From: Dickeya chrysanthemi NCPPB 402
Lineage (GTDB): Bacteria; Pseudomonadota; Gammaproteobacteria; Enterobacterales; Enterobacteriaceae
Assembly (NCBI RefSeq): GCF_000406105.1
Contig: NZ_CM001974.1
Location: 2,883,274-2,947,273 of the forward strand
Reading direction: 5' to 3'
DNA: 64,000 bases
The notes beneath the pieces were generated by a model that was not told the origin of the DNA, did no database searches, and saw nothing but the letters and a program-made list of their open reading frames with translations. Positions 49,344-61,090 of this stretch are shown piece after piece. Within the stretch, counting starts at the first letter, position 1; every line of letters begins with the position of its first letter. The position numbers and the translations under genes are program-made.

Positions 49344-50215
49344 TATCTTTCCTTAGCCAGCCCATAAACAGTCTGCCCGCGCAGGTAGAATTCCCGACTG
49401 ATCTGACTGAAGTTCTCTGAATGTCCGGCAAACAATAATCCGCCTGGTTTAAGCAGCGGAACAAAACGGCGTAAAATGCGCTCCTGGGTTTCTTTATCAA
49501 AGTAAATCATTACATTACGACAAAAAATCGCATCAAACGGTGCAGGTAAGGACCATTCCGGCGCCAACAAATTCACTTGTTGAAAATGAATCATACTTGC
49601 CAGATCCGGGCGTACCCGCACCAAACCACTGTGTGGTCCGGTTCCGCGTAAAAAGAAACGCTGCATCTGTTGTGGAGAAAGCGAACGCAGATCTTCCTGC
49701 CGGTAAATACCCGCAGATGCTTTCTCTAAAACCTGTGTATCAATATCACTGGCTACAATTTGGCAATTACTGGCACGATCCCCATAAACTTCCGCGAGGG
49801 TCATAGCCAGAGAATAAGGCTCCTCCCCAGTGGAAGCGGCGGTACACCAAATACTGTACCCACCCGGCCGCTTACGGGCATGGTCGGCGAGGATAGGGAA
49901 ATGGTGCGCCTCGCGAAAAAATGCCGTTAGATTCGTCGTTAACGCATTAATAAATGCCTGCCATTCAGCACTGTTCGGATCTGACTCCAACAACGCAAGG
50001 TACTGACCAAAATCGTTGATTCCGAGCAAACGCAACCGTCTGACCAAACGGTTGTAGACCATTTCACGCTTATGATCGGCCAGTACGATGCCGGCACGTT
50101 GATAGATGAGCTGACTGATTCGCCGGAAATGCACATCAGACAGCGGTAACCGTTCAACCATCTGACTCAAAATAGATGTAGAACCTGAACGATTTGGCGA
50201 TGGTGTATTCTTCAT
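49343..50215 (-). CDS. cheR: Chemoreceptor methyltransferase CheR
   Basis: SAM-dependent glutamate methyltransferase, 290 residues. N-terminal helical domain, then the catalytic domain with [27 protein letters not shown] (SAM-binding). It can bind the NWETF tails of the two receptors in this window. First gene of cheRBYZ; a sigma-28 promoter is 366 bp upstream. Confidence 0.97.
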   Translation of the reverse strand: MKNTPSPNRSGSTSILSQMVERLPLSDVHFRRISQLIYQRAGIVLADHKREMVYNRLVRRLRLLGINDFGQYLALLESDPNSAEWQAFINALTTNLTAFFREAHHFPILADHARKRPGGYSIWCTAASTGEEPYSLAMTLAEVYGDRASNCQIVASDIDTQVLEKASAGIYRQEDLRSLSPQQMQRFFLRGTGPHSGLVRVRPDLASMIHFQQVNLLAPEWSLPAPFDAIFCRNVMIYFDKETQERILRRFVPLLKPGGLLFAGHSENFSQISREFYLRGQTVYGLAKER

Positions 50216-50580
50216 ATCTGACCGCCCGAAAATGGATAGATGATTTTATTGTTTTTCAATCAGACTTCCCATTATGACTATTACAGGTCTCATGCCTTTA
50301 TCTCCGGCTCTATCACATGAACCGGTACCCCCACAACATACCACTGGGAAACATGCCCTTATCAGCCGTTCTCCAACGGATCAATGGCGGTAATCACGCG
50401 ATGGTTTAAATTGGTGCATTCAGCATCGTTCACAATGAGGATTGTTCACAAAAAAATAATCCACTCCTCATCACCACATCCCCTTGAGCATTACCATCGT
50501 TACCAGCAAAACCGGTTGATTGTGACAATCATCCTCAGAGGATCGTGAAAAGACGCCTATGCAATTGGCATTAGTTATAT

Positions 50581-50607
50581 AAATCGGCCGCATTAAACCT
50601 TTCTTTA
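50581..50607 (-). promoter_or_regulatory. Sigma-28 promoter of cheRBYZ
   Basis: TAAAGAAA (50600-50607), 11-bp spacer, GCCGATTT (50581-50588) on the minus strand. It has the right spacing and cores of the sigma-28 consensus, 366 bp before cheR, and gives this operon its own class III start. Confidence 0.75.
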
Positions 50608-50880
50608 ACTGAAGAGGCGCTATAACGGTAACAAAAATTAAAACTGCAACCTTTGTCTCAAAACAGCCACATCCTTGATACCTCTCCGATACTATTAATG
50701 CACATAATCAATTAAATATATCTTAAGTAAACAACATTAAATATAGATCTTCTCTGCTGTTTTTTCCGTTATGTGACAGGATTTTTATTAGAAACACGAA
50801 TGCAAGACGAAAAATCCACCAGGCGAAAATTTATACTCAACATTGTTGCTCAGGATAAATTTTCATTGTTATTTAATATC

Positions 50881-50914
50881 AATCGGATGGGTCGATGATC
50901 TGACCCATCCGATT
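50881..50914 (-). terminator. Hairpin at the end of the mot-che-receptor operon
   Basis: Perfect 13-bp stem (50881-50893 with 50902-50914), eight-base loop, six bases past the receptor stop. The following minus-strand sequence is AT-rich but without a clean T run, so termination may be partial. Confidence 0.65.
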
Positions 50915-50920
50915 CAGCGA

Positions 50921-52615
50921 TTAAAAGGTTTCCCAGTTATCCGTGGTTTTGCTGGTTCTGGCCTTTTTCTCTTTATCGATAGCAACCGAAGTTGCAAGCA
51001 ACGCTGGCTTTGCTGTACGTACCGGCGCAGCGACAGGACGCGAGATCATTGCGCTCTCTGATAAACGAAATACGGCTACTGCCTGATTCAATACACGGAC
51101 TTGTTCTTCAAGCGCATTCGCTGCAGACGCTGATTCTTCAACCAGCGCAGAGTTTTGCTGAGTAACGCGATCCATCTCGGTGACGGCCTGACCGACCTGA
51201 TCGATGCCTCGACTTTGCTCCTCGGATGCTGAGGCGATTTCTCCCATGATGTCGGTAACACGTGTCACAGCACCCACGATTTCACCCATAGTTTCACCGG
51301 CACTCTCAACCAGCACCGAACCCTCTTGAACTCGATTTACAGAATCCTCAATCAAGGATTTGATTTCTTTCGCCGCCTGCGCACTACGCTGAGCCAGATT
51401 ACGCACCTCTCCCGCGACAACAGCAAAACCTCGTCCCTGCTCACCTGCCCTGGCGGCTTCAACGGCAGCATTTAGCGCCAGAATATTTGTCTGGAACGCA
51501 ATACCGTCAATCACACTGGTGATATCCGCAATTTTCTGCGAACTTCCGGCAATGTTATGCATGGTTTTCACCACGTTATCGACTACTTTGCCGCCTTTTT
51601 GTGCAGTTTCGGAAGCGCTCAGCGCCAGCTGGCTAGCCTGCCGGGCATTTTCGGCGTTCTGCTTCACTGTCGATGTCAGTTGTTCCATGCTGGCCGCAGT
51701 TTCTTCAAGCGCCGCAGCCTGCTGCTCAGTTCGTGATGACAAGTCACTATTGCCTGCGCTGATTTCCGACGCTCCGGTATAAATGGCCTCAGAACTCTGT
51801 CTCACCGCACTGACCGTCGTAACAAATTCGGTCTGCATATGCCGCAAGCTATCGGCCAGAATCCCCATTTCGTTGGTGCCATGAAAATCAATTCGCGTCG
51901 ACAAATCCCCTTTTGCCATATGACGAATATGTTCAATAAGATTATGCAATGGCTGAACCAGGGAACGATTAATACCCAACCAAACGACCAGCGCCATAAC
52001 CACAACCAATATAGCTACCGATATCAGCAACCATAACGCCGTCGAATAAGCTGAATTATTCTCTTCCACAGCATTGGCATAAACTTTGTCGTAGGAGTCT
52101 TTGTAAGAATAATAGGCCTTCTCAAATCTGTCCTGGAAACCTTGGGTTGGCTGATCAAAAAACTCTTTCAATTTACCGGTAGAGATAAAAACAATCAGCT
52201 CACTTAACGCACTGTTCAACGCTGTATAATTATCTTTTACCACTTGAGCGATGGCTGGATCTTGCTGATCGGTATATGGGATTTTTTCATAGTTGGCAAA
52301 ATGGGTATTAGCAATAACCAGTTGCTTTTTCGCCAGCTCAATCAGGTCCTTAGCAGATACGCCCCCAGTGACGCCACCGGATGCGTCCAACGCATAACGT
52401 GTTCCCGCACGGTTCAACGTGTTACGCGTTTGCAATAAATAAGACCAGGTCGATTCCAGTTCCGATTTTTGCTGATTAATAATTCTTGTCGTCGTGAAGA
52501 TATCTCTATCTGACTTTAGTGCATTAAAAAATAGCCCGCCGGAAATAACTTGAAGAGCAATGAATAGCCCAAGAATAATAACGAGTCCAGTAACAACTTT
52601 TACACGATTCAGCAT
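50921..52615 (-). CDS. Methyl-accepting chemotaxis protein, Tsr/Tar type
   Basis: Amino-acid-type chemoreceptor, 564 residues. TM1 near 7-30, a TarH-like ligand domain with [18 protein letters not shown], closely matching the Arg-containing amino-acid-binding segment of Tsr, then TM2 near 193-215, HAMP and the full signalling hairpin. It ends in NWETF, the CheR/CheB tether. Last gene of the motAB-cheAW operon; it begins 124 bp after cheW. Serine, aspartate or a related amino acid is the likely ligand; which one is not certain. Confidence 0.95.
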   Translation of the reverse strand: MLNRVKVVTGLVIILGLFIALQVISGGLFFNALKSDRDIFTTTRIINQQKSELESTWSYLLQTRNTLNRAGTRYALDASGGVTGGVSAKDLIELAKKQLVIANTHFANYEKIPYTDQQDPAIAQVVKDNYTALNSALSELIVFISTGKLKEFFDQPTQGFQDRFEKAYYSYKDSYDKVYANAVEENNSAYSTALWLLISVAILVVVMALVVWLGINRSLVQPLHNLIEHIRHMAKGDLSTRIDFHGTNEMGILADSLRHMQTEFVTTVSAVRQSSEAIYTGASEISAGNSDLSSRTEQQAAALEETAASMEQLTSTVKQNAENARQASQLALSASETAQKGGKVVDNVVKTMHNIAGSSQKIADITSVIDGIAFQTNILALNAAVEAARAGEQGRGFAVVAGEVRNLAQRSAQAAKEIKSLIEDSVNRVQEGSVLVESAGETMGEIVGAVTRVTDIMGEIASASEEQSRGIDQVGQAVTEMDRVTQQNSALVEESASAANALEEQVRVLNQAVAVFRLSESAMISRPVAAPVRTAKPALLATSVAIDKEKKARTSKTTDNWETF

Positions 52616-52706
52616 ATTAAGCCTTAATTACAACGATCACCGATGCTTTAGCATCTCTATAACTTAAACTTATTAAATTCCAGAGAATAAGGGTACGAAA
52701 TGATAT

Positions 52707-52724
52707 GGGCCACCGAAGTGGCCC
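52707..52724 (-). other. Intercistronic hairpin after cheW
   Basis: Seven-base-pair stem GGGCCAC/GTGGCCC (52707-52713 with 52718-52724); on the minus strand the loop is TTCG, a very stable tetraloop. No T run follows. It may reduce, but not stop, transcription into the receptor gene, or protect the cheW mRNA end. Confidence 0.55.
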
Positions 52725-52739
52725 AATAGGGTTGTGTTA

Positions 52740-53237
52740 TCAAACCTTCATGACGCTATCAACTAGCGCCATTTCTTCGCTGCTGAGTAGCTTCTCAATA
52801 TCAACCAGAATCAACATGCGCTCACCGAGAGAACCCAGTCCTGTAAGATATTCAGTTGACAGGGTAACCGCAAACTCCGGTGCAGGACGAATTTGATCGG
52901 CAGTCAAAGACAACACATCAGACACGCCGTCTACCACAATGCCGACCACACGCTGACCAAGATTCAATACGATAACAACCGTATTATCATCATAGTCGAC
53001 TTCCTGCTGCATAAATTTAATGCGCAGATCGACGATCGGTACAATAACACCACGCAGATTGGTGACACCTTTAATAAACCCAGGGGTATTGGCAATACGG
53101 GTAACCTGATCGTAACCACGAATTTCCTGAACCTTCAAAATATCCACGCCGTACTCTTCATCACCCAGCGTGAAAATCAAAAACTCCTGACCTACTGTCT
53201 CGCCTGCTAGTTTTGTGACATTTGCAAGTCCAGTCAT
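52740..53237 (-). CDS. cheW: Chemotaxis adaptor CheW
   Basis: Couples receptors to CheA. 165 residues from ATG 53237, with GGTGAG upstream; a GTG at 53246 would add three. SH3-like CheW fold, [45 protein letters not shown] being the family core. Confidence 0.97.
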   Translation of the reverse strand: MTGLANVTKLAGETVGQEFLIFTLGDEEYGVDILKVQEIRGYDQVTRIANTPGFIKGVTNLRGVIVPIVDLRIKFMQQEVDYDDNTVVIVLNLGQRVVGIVVDGVSDVLSLTADQIRPAPEFAVTLSTEYLTGLGSLGERMLILVDIEKLLSSEEMALVDSVMKV

Positions 53238-53272
53238 GTTTCTCACCTTTAATCTATAGCTGTAATTTGCTG

Positions 53273-55318
53273 TTAAGCTGCGGTCTCAACCACACGCTTT
53301 TCCCGATAAAGCGCCTGCAGCGCAGAAACATCCACAATCAGCGCTACGCTACCATCACCCAAAATAGTTGCGGCTGAAACGCCTGGCACCTTGCGGTAGT
53401 TGCTTTCCAGGTTTTTCACAACGACCTGATGCTGACCAATCAGCTGGTCAACCAGCAAAGCATAGCGACGGCCAGCACTCTGCAGAATAACGACGATACC
53501 TTGAGTGGCATCCGTTTTTGCTCCGGCGACATCGAATACCTGATACAGCTCAACCAGTGGCAGATATTCACCACGAACCTGCAGCACACGCTCCCCACCC
53601 GCCAGAGGATACAAATCCTCGGCCTGCGGCTGCGAGGACTCCATGACCGCGTTAAGCGGCAGGATAAATACTTCATTATTGACCTTGACCGACATCCCAT
53701 CCAAGATCGCCAGCGTCAACGGCAGAAGAATGCGGATGGTGGTTCCTTTCCCTTTCACGAAATGAATTTCAACATGCCCACCCATCTCCTGAATATTCCG
53801 TTTCACCACATCCATGCCAACGCCACGACCCGACACATCGGTCACTTTCTCAGCAGTAGAAAAGCCGGGAGCAAAAATCAGCATGCCGACTTCTTCATCA
53901 GTCATGCTATCGCTTACCGCCATCCCCTGAGACAGGGCTTTGGCCAGGATACGTTCGCGATTCAGACCGGCGCCGTCGTCAATCACTTCGATACAGATAT
54001 TGCCGCCCTGATGTTCTGCAGATAACGTCAGGTTGCCTACGGCCGACTTGCCCGCTTCAATACGTTTTTCCGGTGACTCAATGCCATGATCGAGGCTGTT
54101 ACGCACAAGATGCGTCAACGGGTCAATAATGCGTTCGATAAGGCTCTTATCCAGCTCGGTTGAACTCCCCAATTGGGTCAGCTCAACCTCTTTACCCAAT
54201 TTAGCAGCCAGGTCACGAACCAGACGTGGGAAACGGCTAAAGACATATTCCATCGGCATCATACGGATGGACATCACGGATTCTTGCAGGTCACGTGCGT
54301 TTCTCTCCAGTTGCCCCATGCTATTCAGCAGATCGCCATGTGCAACGGGGTCAAGAGCGCTGGAACGCTGCGCTAACATAGATTGGGTAATAACCAGCTC
54401 ACCGACCAGATTAATAAGCTGGTCAACCTTCTCTACTGCTACGCGGATACTGGTATCGCCTGTTTTCTGCCTACCTTTCGCCGCATCATTATTATTACCT
54501 CCGGCAGGTTTAGCCACAGGTGCAGCGGCTGCAGGCTGCACCTGTGCCGGGGCAGGCGTGGGCTCAACCGGTTCGGCGACAACCTCCGCTGCAGGGGGGG
54601 CCGCTTCCATCGGCGCATCGCCAGAGGTAGATTTGAAGCTAATTTGATCCGGCTCCAACACAAAGCACAACACAGCGCTGATATCGTCCTCACTGGCTGA
54701 TGTATCCAACGTCAGTTCGACGCTGTTGCTGGTTTGGACCGTGTCTTTTACCGTCCCCAGATTTCCCAGTTCTTCAAGTAACTGAGGAATATCAGCTTCT
54801 TTCAGGCCGGTAAGAGCGATACGCAAGCCTGAGTGATTGCCGGCAGAAGCCGACGCTGAGGAAGCGGAAACCGTTTTTTCAGCCCCTACCTTGGCAGGGG
54901 CGGATGCTCCGGCAGTACCATTTTCTTTGGACTCCAGAGCAAGCTGGCGCAGAGCCTGACAGATATACTCAAAGCTTTCGGCGTTGGGCTCCTGCGCGGT
55001 TTTGTAAGCATCCAACTGATCCTGCATGATATCTTTGGTTTCCAAAAACAGGTTGATAATATCGGTGTTCAGGCGCATTTCACCGCGTCTGGCACCGTCC
55101 AACAGGTTTTCCAGTATGTGTGTAGTTTCCTGTAATACAGTGAAACCGAACGTTCCCGCGCCCCCTTTAATCGAGTGAGCAGCGCGAAATATGGCATTCA
55201 TCTGTTCCGCATCGGGTGCTAACGGATCAAGTTGCAATAAATGCTGCTCCATGTCCGCCAACAATTCATCTGCTTCATCAAAAAATGTTTGATAAAAAGC
55301 ACTCATGTCCATGCTCAC
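53273..55318 (-). CDS. cheA: Chemotaxis sensor kinase CheA
   Basis: The histidine kinase of chemotaxis. 681 residues if started at GTG 55318, which has AGAGGTG five bases upstream; this puts the phosphorylated His at 48 (RAAHSIKGG), exactly as in E. coli. Domains: P1 Hpt (to ~125), P2 CheY/CheB-binding, an Ala/Pro linker, P3 dimerisation, P4 ATPase ([32 protein letters not shown]) and P5 CheW-like. An earlier GTG at 55327 overlaps the motB stop. Confidence 0.97.
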   Translation of the reverse strand: MSMDMSAFYQTFFDEADELLADMEQHLLQLDPLAPDAEQMNAIFRAAHSIKGGAGTFGFTVLQETTHILENLLDGARRGEMRLNTDIINLFLETKDIMQDQLDAYKTAQEPNAESFEYICQALRQLALESKENGTAGASAPAKVGAEKTVSASSASASAGNHSGLRIALTGLKEADIPQLLEELGNLGTVKDTVQTSNSVELTLDTSASEDDISAVLCFVLEPDQISFKSTSGDAPMEAAPPAAEVVAEPVEPTPAPAQVQPAAAAPVAKPAGGNNNDAAKGRQKTGDTSIRVAVEKVDQLINLVGELVITQSMLAQRSSALDPVAHGDLLNSMGQLERNARDLQESVMSIRMMPMEYVFSRFPRLVRDLAAKLGKEVELTQLGSSTELDKSLIERIIDPLTHLVRNSLDHGIESPEKRIEAGKSAVGNLTLSAEHQGGNICIEVIDDGAGLNRERILAKALSQGMAVSDSMTDEEVGMLIFAPGFSTAEKVTDVSGRGVGMDVVKRNIQEMGGHVEIHFVKGKGTTIRILLPLTLAILDGMSVKVNNEVFILPLNAVMESSQPQAEDLYPLAGGERVLQVRGEYLPLVELYQVFDVAGAKTDATQGIVVILQSAGRRYALLVDQLIGQHQVVVKNLESNYRKVPGVSAATILGDGSVALIVDVSALQALYREKRVVETAA

Positions 55319-55323
55319 GTGGG

Positions 55324-56454
55324 TCACCTCTGCTGTGAATCGCGGCTTGTTGAAGAAGGTGTCGCCTGACTATCAGGTGCTGCTGGCAAAGCTGTTGTAG
55401 GCTGCCTGCGGCTTGTCGCCGATGAGCCATTCACCCCCGACGCTGGCGCCGCTGTTGCGGGTGCCTGAACAGGAGCCACAGGTGAGCCAGATGCAGGCGT
55501 CCCATTGGTTTCAGGTTGTGATACAGCCGAGCTGTTACCGCTATCGACAGGTACGGTAACCGGTTTGGCTTTATCCATCCCCATGTTCTGCAAATTCTCT
55601 ATTTTATCAATGTTTACTGCACTGCTTTCAGCATTTTCACGCTCGATATTCTCCTGCGCCTGCTTATTAAGGACAACCAGACTGATACGCCGGTTAATTG
55701 CATCACTGCCCCCTTTTGCCTGCTTCAGATTCATCGTGTCGGCCATGCCAACAACGCGTAAAACTTTACCATCGGCCAACCCGCCCGCAATCAGCTCACG
55801 CCGGGAAGCGTTAGCACGATCCGCCGATAGTTCCCAGTTACTATAGCCGCGTTCTCCCATCGCATACTGCGCATCATCAGTATGGCCCGATAAACTGATC
55901 TTATTGGGAATATCATTCAAAATCGGGGCGATAGCTCGCAAAATATCACTCATGTAAGGCTCTACCTGAGCACTCCCCGTTTTAAACATCGGGCGATTGT
56001 TACTATCGATAATCTGAATTCGCAGCCCTTCATCGACCATTTCTATCAACAGATGCGGCCGCAACGCTCTAAGACGTGGGTCAGCCTCAATCAATTGATC
56101 AAGCCGCTCACGTAATTTATTGAGTTTAATTTCTTCAAGGCGCCCATCCATAGTATCAATCTGCCGCTTCACATCACCTTCCTGTTGAGTGGGGTCTGAA
56201 CCACCGCCTGGAATAGGATTAGAGGCATCACTCATTTTTGGGCCGGATGTAATGGCAATTTTCAGTGGTGTGCGGAAATATTCGGCAATCTGCGCCAACT
56301 GGGAAGGAGAGGAAATGGCAATCAGCCACATGACCAGAAAAAGCGCCATCATAGCGGTCATGAAGTCGGCATAAGCAATCTTCCATGAACCGCCATGATG
56401 CGCGGCATGCCCTGATTTACGTTTTTTGCGGATTATCGGATGCTGATGTTTCAT
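55324..56454 (-). CDS. motB: Flagellar stator protein MotB
   Basis: Peptidoglycan-anchored stator subunit, 376 residues. The single TM contains the proton-binding Asp30 ([13 protein letters not shown]); the periplasmic part is OmpA-like with the peptidoglycan-binding [29 protein letters not shown]. The Ser/Pro/Ala-rich tail (last ~80 residues) is longer than in E. coli MotB (about 308 residues). It overlaps motA by 4 bases. Confidence 0.96.
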   Translation of the reverse strand: MKHQHPIIRKKRKSGHAAHHGGSWKIAYADFMTAMMALFLVMWLIAISSPSQLAQIAEYFRTPLKIAITSGPKMSDASNPIPGGGSDPTQQEGDVKRQIDTMDGRLEEIKLNKLRERLDQLIEADPRLRALRPHLLIEMVDEGLRIQIIDSNNRPMFKTGSAQVEPYMSDILRAIAPILNDIPNKISLSGHTDDAQYAMGERGYSNWELSADRANASRRELIAGGLADGKVLRVVGMADTMNLKQAKGGSDAINRRISLVVLNKQAQENIERENAESSAVNIDKIENLQNMGMDKAKPVTVPVDSGNSSAVSQPETNGTPASGSPVAPVQAPATAAPASGVNGSSATSRRQPTTALPAAPDSQATPSSTSRDSQQR

Positions 56455-57338
56455 GCGTCATTTTCCGATGCCTGCTGTGCCGGAGCCTTCACATTACGAA
56501 TATGCTCTTCCATTTCAGTAAACGAAGGACGCACGGTTGAGTAAAGCGTTTTACGTCCGAATTCAACAGCAATCTGAGGTGCATAACCATTCAAACTGGA
56601 TAACAGCGTTACCTTAATGCACTGTAGGACTTTGATTTTCTCTGAATTTTTCTGGCGTAACAACGATGCCAAAGGCGAAACGAAGCCATAAGCCAACAGA
56701 ATACCGAGGAACGTCCCGACCATTGCATGGGCAATCATCATTCCCAACTCTGCGGCCGGGCGATCAACAAACGCCAGTGAATGTACCACCCCCATGACCG
56801 CGGCAACGATACCGAATGCAGGTAAACCATCGCCCATCAGATTCAAACTGGTAGCCGGAACTTCAACCTCATGCTCAACAGTTTCGATCTCTTCATCCAT
56901 CAGCGTTTCAATTTCAAACGCATTCATGTTTCCGCTGACCATCAGGCGTAAATAATCCGTAACGAACTCTACGATATAATCATCAGAAAGAATGCGAGGA
57001 TAATTGGAAAAAATCTCACTCTCTTTCGGGTTGTCGATATCGAACTCTAAAGAAAGCATACCTTGCTGGCGAGATTTGGCCATCAACCGGAATAAAACGG
57101 CCATTAGGTCCATATACACGGCTTTGGTATATTTGGAGCCTTGAAATAACACGGGTAACGCTTTCAGCGTCGCTTTAATCGCTTTAGCATTGTTACCAAC
57201 AATAAATGCCCCTACCGCCGCACCACCGATAATCAGCAGTTCCGAAGGCTGATACAACGCCCCCAACTCGCCACCAACGATAAGATAACCGCCAAGTATG
57301 GAGCCTATAGTGACAAGATAACCCAATATAACCAGCAC
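56451..57338 (-). CDS. motA: Flagellar stator protein MotA
   Basis: Proton-channel stator subunit, 295 residues, the E. coli length. Starts at GTG with AAGGA at good spacing; four TM segments, cytoplasmic loop with charged residues facing FliG and [20 protein letters not shown] near TM4. Heads the motAB-cheAW-receptor operon. I found no clear sigma-28 promoter in the 133-bp gap before it. Confidence 0.97.
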   Translation of the reverse strand: MLVILGYLVTIGSILGGYLIVGGELGALYQPSELLIIGGAAVGAFIVGNNAKAIKATLKALPVLFQGSKYTKAVYMDLMAVLFRLMAKSRQQGMLSLEFDIDNPKESEIFSNYPRILSDDYIVEFVTDYLRLMVSGNMNAFEIETLMDEEIETVEHEVEVPATSLNLMGDGLPAFGIVAAVMGVVHSLAFVDRPAAELGMMIAHAMVGTFLGILLAYGFVSPLASLLRQKNSEKIKVLQCIKVTLLSSLNGYAPQIAVEFGRKTLYSTVRPSFTEMEEHIRNVKAPAQQASENDA

Positions 57339-57471
57339 AAGAATTCCTTATAGATAGTAAAAGGGTAGCGGAGAGGGTTATAAATGCAGTCTTACCAACG
57401 ACTTATTTGAAGGGAATACTGCCATCGAGCAATGAACGCGCGATGACAGAACCACAAAATCGCCACCAGGC

Positions 57472-58053
57472 TCAGACTGCATGCTTAACCTGTTCGTCCA
57501 GCAGTTGAGGTATCATATCGGCAACACTCGGCGAAAGTTTACGTCTTTTTACTGCTCTGGAAGGTGGCTGGCATAAACTGCAGACAAAACTGTTTTTAGG
57601 CTGGTGTGCGTGGGTGATGAACATCCCCTTGCAGCAATTGCATGAAGATAACTGCAACATGCCGCTATCAACAAAGCGGACCAATGTCCAGGCGCGGGTC
57701 AACGCCAGCAAAGGAACATCGCTTTGAGGAGCACATTGTTCAAGGTAAAGGCGATACGCTTTGATAACCGCTTCAACACCACTGCATTGACTATTCTTGA
57801 GCAAAAATAGATAGGCGTTATAGAACATGGAAGAGTGGATATTCTGCTCCCATGTCATGAACCAGTCAGTAGAAAACGGTAGCATGCCCTTAGGCGGAGG
57901 GCTACCTCTCAACTCTTTGTAGAGTTTGATCAAACGGCCGCGACTTAACTGGGTCTCGCTTTCAAGCATCTGAAGGCGTGCACCCAATGAAATGAGTTCC
58001 ATCGCCAGCTGTATATCCTTAGCTTCCTGAACAATACTTTTCTCCGCCATCAT
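57472..58053 (-). CDS. flhC: Flagellar master regulator FlhC
   Basis: The zinc-binding subunit of the FlhD4C2 activator. 193 residues, with Zn-ligand cysteines in [27 protein letters not shown]. Two ATGs (58053 and 58050) are possible; the first overlaps the flhD stop. Confidence 0.97.
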   Translation of the reverse strand: MMAEKSIVQEAKDIQLAMELISLGARLQMLESETQLSRGRLIKLYKELRGSPPPKGMLPFSTDWFMTWEQNIHSSMFYNAYLFLLKNSQCSGVEAVIKAYRLYLEQCAPQSDVPLLALTRAWTLVRFVDSGMLQLSSCNCCKGMFITHAHQPKNSFVCSLCQPPSRAVKRRKLSPSVADMIPQLLDEQVKHAV

Positions 58054-58403
58054 TATGCCCTTTTCTTAGGCAAGCTATCTTCTTTTGAAGACAACTCTTG
58101 TAATAAATGACTCGACAACAATATACCGGTGTGAATTTGTTGCAAATCATCAACCCGGGATTCTTGTGTTAATAATTTAATCGTATTGTGATCATTGAAG
58201 CGGAAATGGCATATTAACTGATTGGTTTCGGCCAGCTTTACCATCTGAGGTAAAGTCAGTTGCATCAAGGCATCAGCCATTTCTTCATTGATACCTAACC
58301 GGAACATCGCTGATGCTTTTTCGTCGTTGATTAATCGCTGAGCCAGTAACAAATAAGACAAATTGATGTCATAAATGTGTTTAAGCAATTCAGAGGTACC
58401 CAT
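58053..58403 (-). CDS. flhD: Flagellar master regulator FlhD
   Basis: The DNA-binding partner of FlhC, 116 residues, closely related to E. coli FlhD ([34 protein letters not shown]). Sits at the top of the class I-II-III hierarchy. Confidence 0.97.
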   Translation of the reverse strand: MGTSELLKHIYDINLSYLLLAQRLINDEKASAMFRLGINEEMADALMQLTLPQMVKLAETNQLICHFRFNDHNTIKLLTQESRVDDLQQIHTGILLSSHLLQELSSKEDSLPKKRA

Positions 58404-59013
58404 ATTCCCATCCCGACAGACTATGTTTCAAAACATAAGTTAGGTGATAGACTGCTCACCCGCTAAACAATCACTCTCCATAGGTGGCATGAAAACTATC
58501 GGTGCCAGATAATTCTACTACTTTAGAATCTTCTAATATGACGAAAAATACAGCATCAATGTTGATGCATCTGAGGATCCATCTCTTCATATCCCTTCTC
58601 TAGTATTGCGTCCAACATAGAACGTAGGATTAATCCTAATCCCATATCACTGTACCGCCTTCGGCCTGACTCATACAACGCAAGCACATCAGCATTTTGA
58701 TAATTATGTGATCTCTATCACAAAAATGAAAGAGGCAAAACATAATATTTCACTGATTTTTGCTCTGAAGTGAAATTTTCCTGAACACAATATACTCACA
58801 ACAGAAGAAAAAAACTCTCTACACGCCTTCTTTCTTTAAAAGATAAAATCAATATATTGATTTTAAAAGAAAAAAATATACCACCTATCTTCCGGAACGA
58901 ATTCAAAAATCGTAACCACTTTGCTTTACATTAAAATTTCTAATTTTATAACATATGTTATTATTTTTTTAGTATGTTTTATATCCACATTCAGAAACAC
59001 AGGCACTATTTTT
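58404..59013. promoter_or_regulatory. Long upstream region of flhDC, no gene
   Basis: More than 600 bp of AT-rich DNA between flhD and the next coding trace. In enterics the flhDC promoter region is long and receives many regulators (CRP, OmpR, RcsB and others) and has a long leader. I cannot name sites here; the palindromic-looking and AT-rich segments near 58690-58920 are candidates. Confidence 0.5.
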
Positions 59014-59280
59014 ATGCCGGATGCTGAGTATTTGACCCCGACCAAAATCTGGTTTGGCCCAGGTAAGCTATCTGAGATAGTCAAGTACATTCCAGAATGT
59101 TGCATAAAAAACAGACAGAACCTAATGTCACAATACCAACAGATTCGTGATCGACATCGCATTGAAATCCATGAATGTTTCACATTATATGACGACGTTG
59201 AATTATGTTGGTATTTTGAAAACGGATCACCACACAGCTGTTTCCAGAAACAAAAGCACCCAAACTACACCTGCGAGTAG
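59014..59280 (+). pseudogene. Possible remnant of an iron-containing alcohol dehydrogenase gene
   Basis: A short frame from ATG 59014 begins with LTPTKIWFGPGKLSEIVKYI, which resembles the N-terminal beta strand and P-T-x-I-x-F-G-x-G-x-L motif of iron-containing alcohol dehydrogenases. After about 30 residues the similarity is lost and the frame stops at 59280. No remaining domain follows before the chemoreceptor gene. The match is by eye and short, so this is tentative. Confidence 0.35.
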
Positions 59281-59319
59281 TACGGTTGATGTACATATAT
59301 TTTTCCTGAAAATGAGCGA

Positions 59320-61050
59320 ATGGATATGAAAATGATGTCAAAGTCTGAACAACAGGGTAAAACCGGCATACTGGGCAATCTTGGACTGGTGCCGTTATTT
59401 GTCATCATTCTGGGCGGCATCATGCTGTTGTTCGCCCTGGCTATCGGTACTGCCAGCTTATTTCTGGTGCGCGCTAATCAAAGTCTGGACTATGTTACTC
59501 AGGAAATTGATGTCCGCCTCGGTCTGTCAAACAGCTCTAACCATCTCAGAACAGCCCGTTTGTTGATTATCCAGGCGGGTGCTGCAGTGCGTGTTGGAGA
59601 TACGGATGTTTTCAATAACAACCTGAAGCAGGCGGAACAACGTATTGCCTCATCGAAAGACGCCTTTCAAGTCTATGAAAACCGAAGCGTTAAGACCGAT
59701 ACGGATTTAGCGCTCGAACCAGAACTGAACAAAGCCTATAACGAGTACGTCGAAAAAGGCATCATGCCGATGCTTAAAGCGGCAAAAGATGGCTATTTCG
59801 AAGAAATACTGACGCATGAATCGGAAGAAGTGCGTGTACTGGATGAGGCTTATAATAAACCGCTGCTGAAAGCTATCGCTTTTCGTACTGAGCGTGCCAA
59901 AGCGCTTAACAACAATGCCCAACATCAGGCAATGCTGGGTTACATCCTGATGGCAGTGAGCTTCGCTATTGCTATCGTGATGACATTACTGACTTTCTTA
60001 TTCTTGCGCGGTACGCTGATTAAACCGATGCACCGCCTGGTACAACGCATTCAGCGTATTGCACAAGGCGATTTGACCCAACCCAACGAAGCCTATGGCA
60101 AAAACGAAATCGGTATACTGGGCCAAAACATCCAACAGATGCAGGCATCGCTGGTGCACACCGTTTCTACCGTGCGTGACAGCGCCGATTCCATTTATCA
60201 GGGCACAACCGAAATCACCGCCGGTAACAGCGATTTGTCCTCCCGAACCGAGCAGCAGGCGGCAGCCATCGAACAGACGGCAGCCAGCATGGAACAGTTG
60301 ACCGCAACCGTCAAACAGAACTCCGACAATGCTCACCATGCAAGCCAATTGGCGTCGAACGCCTCAGGCAAGGCAAAACAAGGAGGCGAGATTGTCGAGA
60401 ATGTTGTTCATACCATGAATAGTATTTCCGGTAGTTCGCGAAAAATTTCTGAAATTACAAACGTGATCAACAGCATTGCTTTCCAGACTAACATCCTGGC
60501 GCTGAATGCTGCGGTAGAAGCCGCTCGTGCTGGTGAACAAGGCCGAGGATTTGCAGTCGTTGCAGGTGAGGTGCGGAGTCTGGCGCAGCGCAGCGCACAG
60601 GCGGCAAAAGAGATTGAAGGTTTGATCTCGGAATCCGTTTCACTGGTTCACAGCGGCTCGGAATTGGTCGATAAGGCAGGCCAGACGATGCACGAAATTG
60701 TTCAGGCTGTGAGCAATGTGACGGATATTATGAATGAAATTGCTTCCGCTTCGGATGAGCAGAGCCGCGGCATCACTCAGGTCGGACAGGCAATTTCCGA
60801 GATGGATAGCGTAACCCAGCAGAACGCAGCACTGGTACAACAGGCTTCTGCCGCCGCCGCATCGCTCGAAGAGCAGGCTATGGTGCTAACCCGTGCAGTA
60901 TCTGCGTTTAAACTCGCTAATCATCTTCAGGATACAGCCCCCACCACCGCTTCCATCATGTCGAAGCCGTTGTTGACCACATCTGGCACTGCTCGCTTAA
61001 AAGCGCCTTCCGGCGCGAAACCAGGCAGTGATAATTGGGAAACTTTCTAA
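59320..61050 (+). CDS. Methyl-accepting chemotaxis protein with NWETF tail
   Basis: 576-residue chemoreceptor. TM1 near 22-49, a TarH-like ligand domain with [23 protein letters not shown]2 near 204-229, HAMP and a signalling hairpin very like that of the receptor at 50921-52615. It ends SDNWETF. It is in the opposite direction to flhDC and has its own terminator. Alternative ATGs follow at 59326, 59332 and 59335. The ligand domain is related to, but distinct from, the Tsr/Tar-type receptor in this window. Confidence 0.94.
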   Translation: MDMKMMSKSEQQGKTGILGNLGLVPLFVIILGGIMLLFALAIGTASLFLVRANQSLDYVTQEIDVRLGLSNSSNHLRTARLLIIQAGAAVRVGDTDVFNNNLKQAEQRIASSKDAFQVYENRSVKTDTDLALEPELNKAYNEYVEKGIMPMLKAAKDGYFEEILTHESEEVRVLDEAYNKPLLKAIAFRTERAKALNNNAQHQAMLGYILMAVSFAIAIVMTLLTFLFLRGTLIKPMHRLVQRIQRIAQGDLTQPNEAYGKNEIGILGQNIQQMQASLVHTVSTVRDSADSIYQGTTEITAGNSDLSSRTEQQAAAIEQTAASMEQLTATVKQNSDNAHHASQLASNASGKAKQGGEIVENVVHTMNSISGSSRKISEITNVINSIAFQTNILALNAAVEAARAGEQGRGFAVVAGEVRSLAQRSAQAAKEIEGLISESVSLVHSGSELVDKAGQTMHEIVQAVSNVTDIMNEIASASDEQSRGITQVGQAISEMDSVTQQNAALVQQASAAAASLEEQAMVLTRAVSAFKLANHLQDTAPTTASIMSKPLLTTSGTARLKAPSGAKPGSDNWETF

Positions 61051-61058
61051 TCAAGGTA

Positions 61059-61090
61059 GCCGATACGGGTAACCGTATCGGCGTCTTTTA
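61059..61090 (+). terminator. Terminator of the third chemoreceptor gene
   Basis: Perfect 10-bp stem GCCGATACGG (61059-61068) with CCGTATCGGC (61073-61082), four-base loop, then GTCTTTTATTT. It lies 9 bp past the stop. Confidence 0.85.

Larger units (their letters stand above)
50216..50920. other. Gene-free stretch upstream of cheR
   Basis: About 700 bp between cheR and the receptor gene with no credible open reading frame. It contains the cheR sigma-28 promoter and the hairpin that follows the receptor gene (listed separately). The predicted cheR leader is about 360 nt long, with no recognised riboswitch or small gene. In other enterics a receptor gene often lies here, so the gap could be a deletion scar. 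Confidence 0.5.

Noticed and set aside
53429..54025. 198-codon open frame on the plus strand
   Set aside because: Antisense to cheA, His- and Gln-rich from reversed codons, no ribosome binding site or family match.
57339..57471. Sigma-28 promoter upstream of motA
   Set aside because: No segment with TAAA and GCCGAT cores at 11-bp spacing was found, although one is expected from E. coli.
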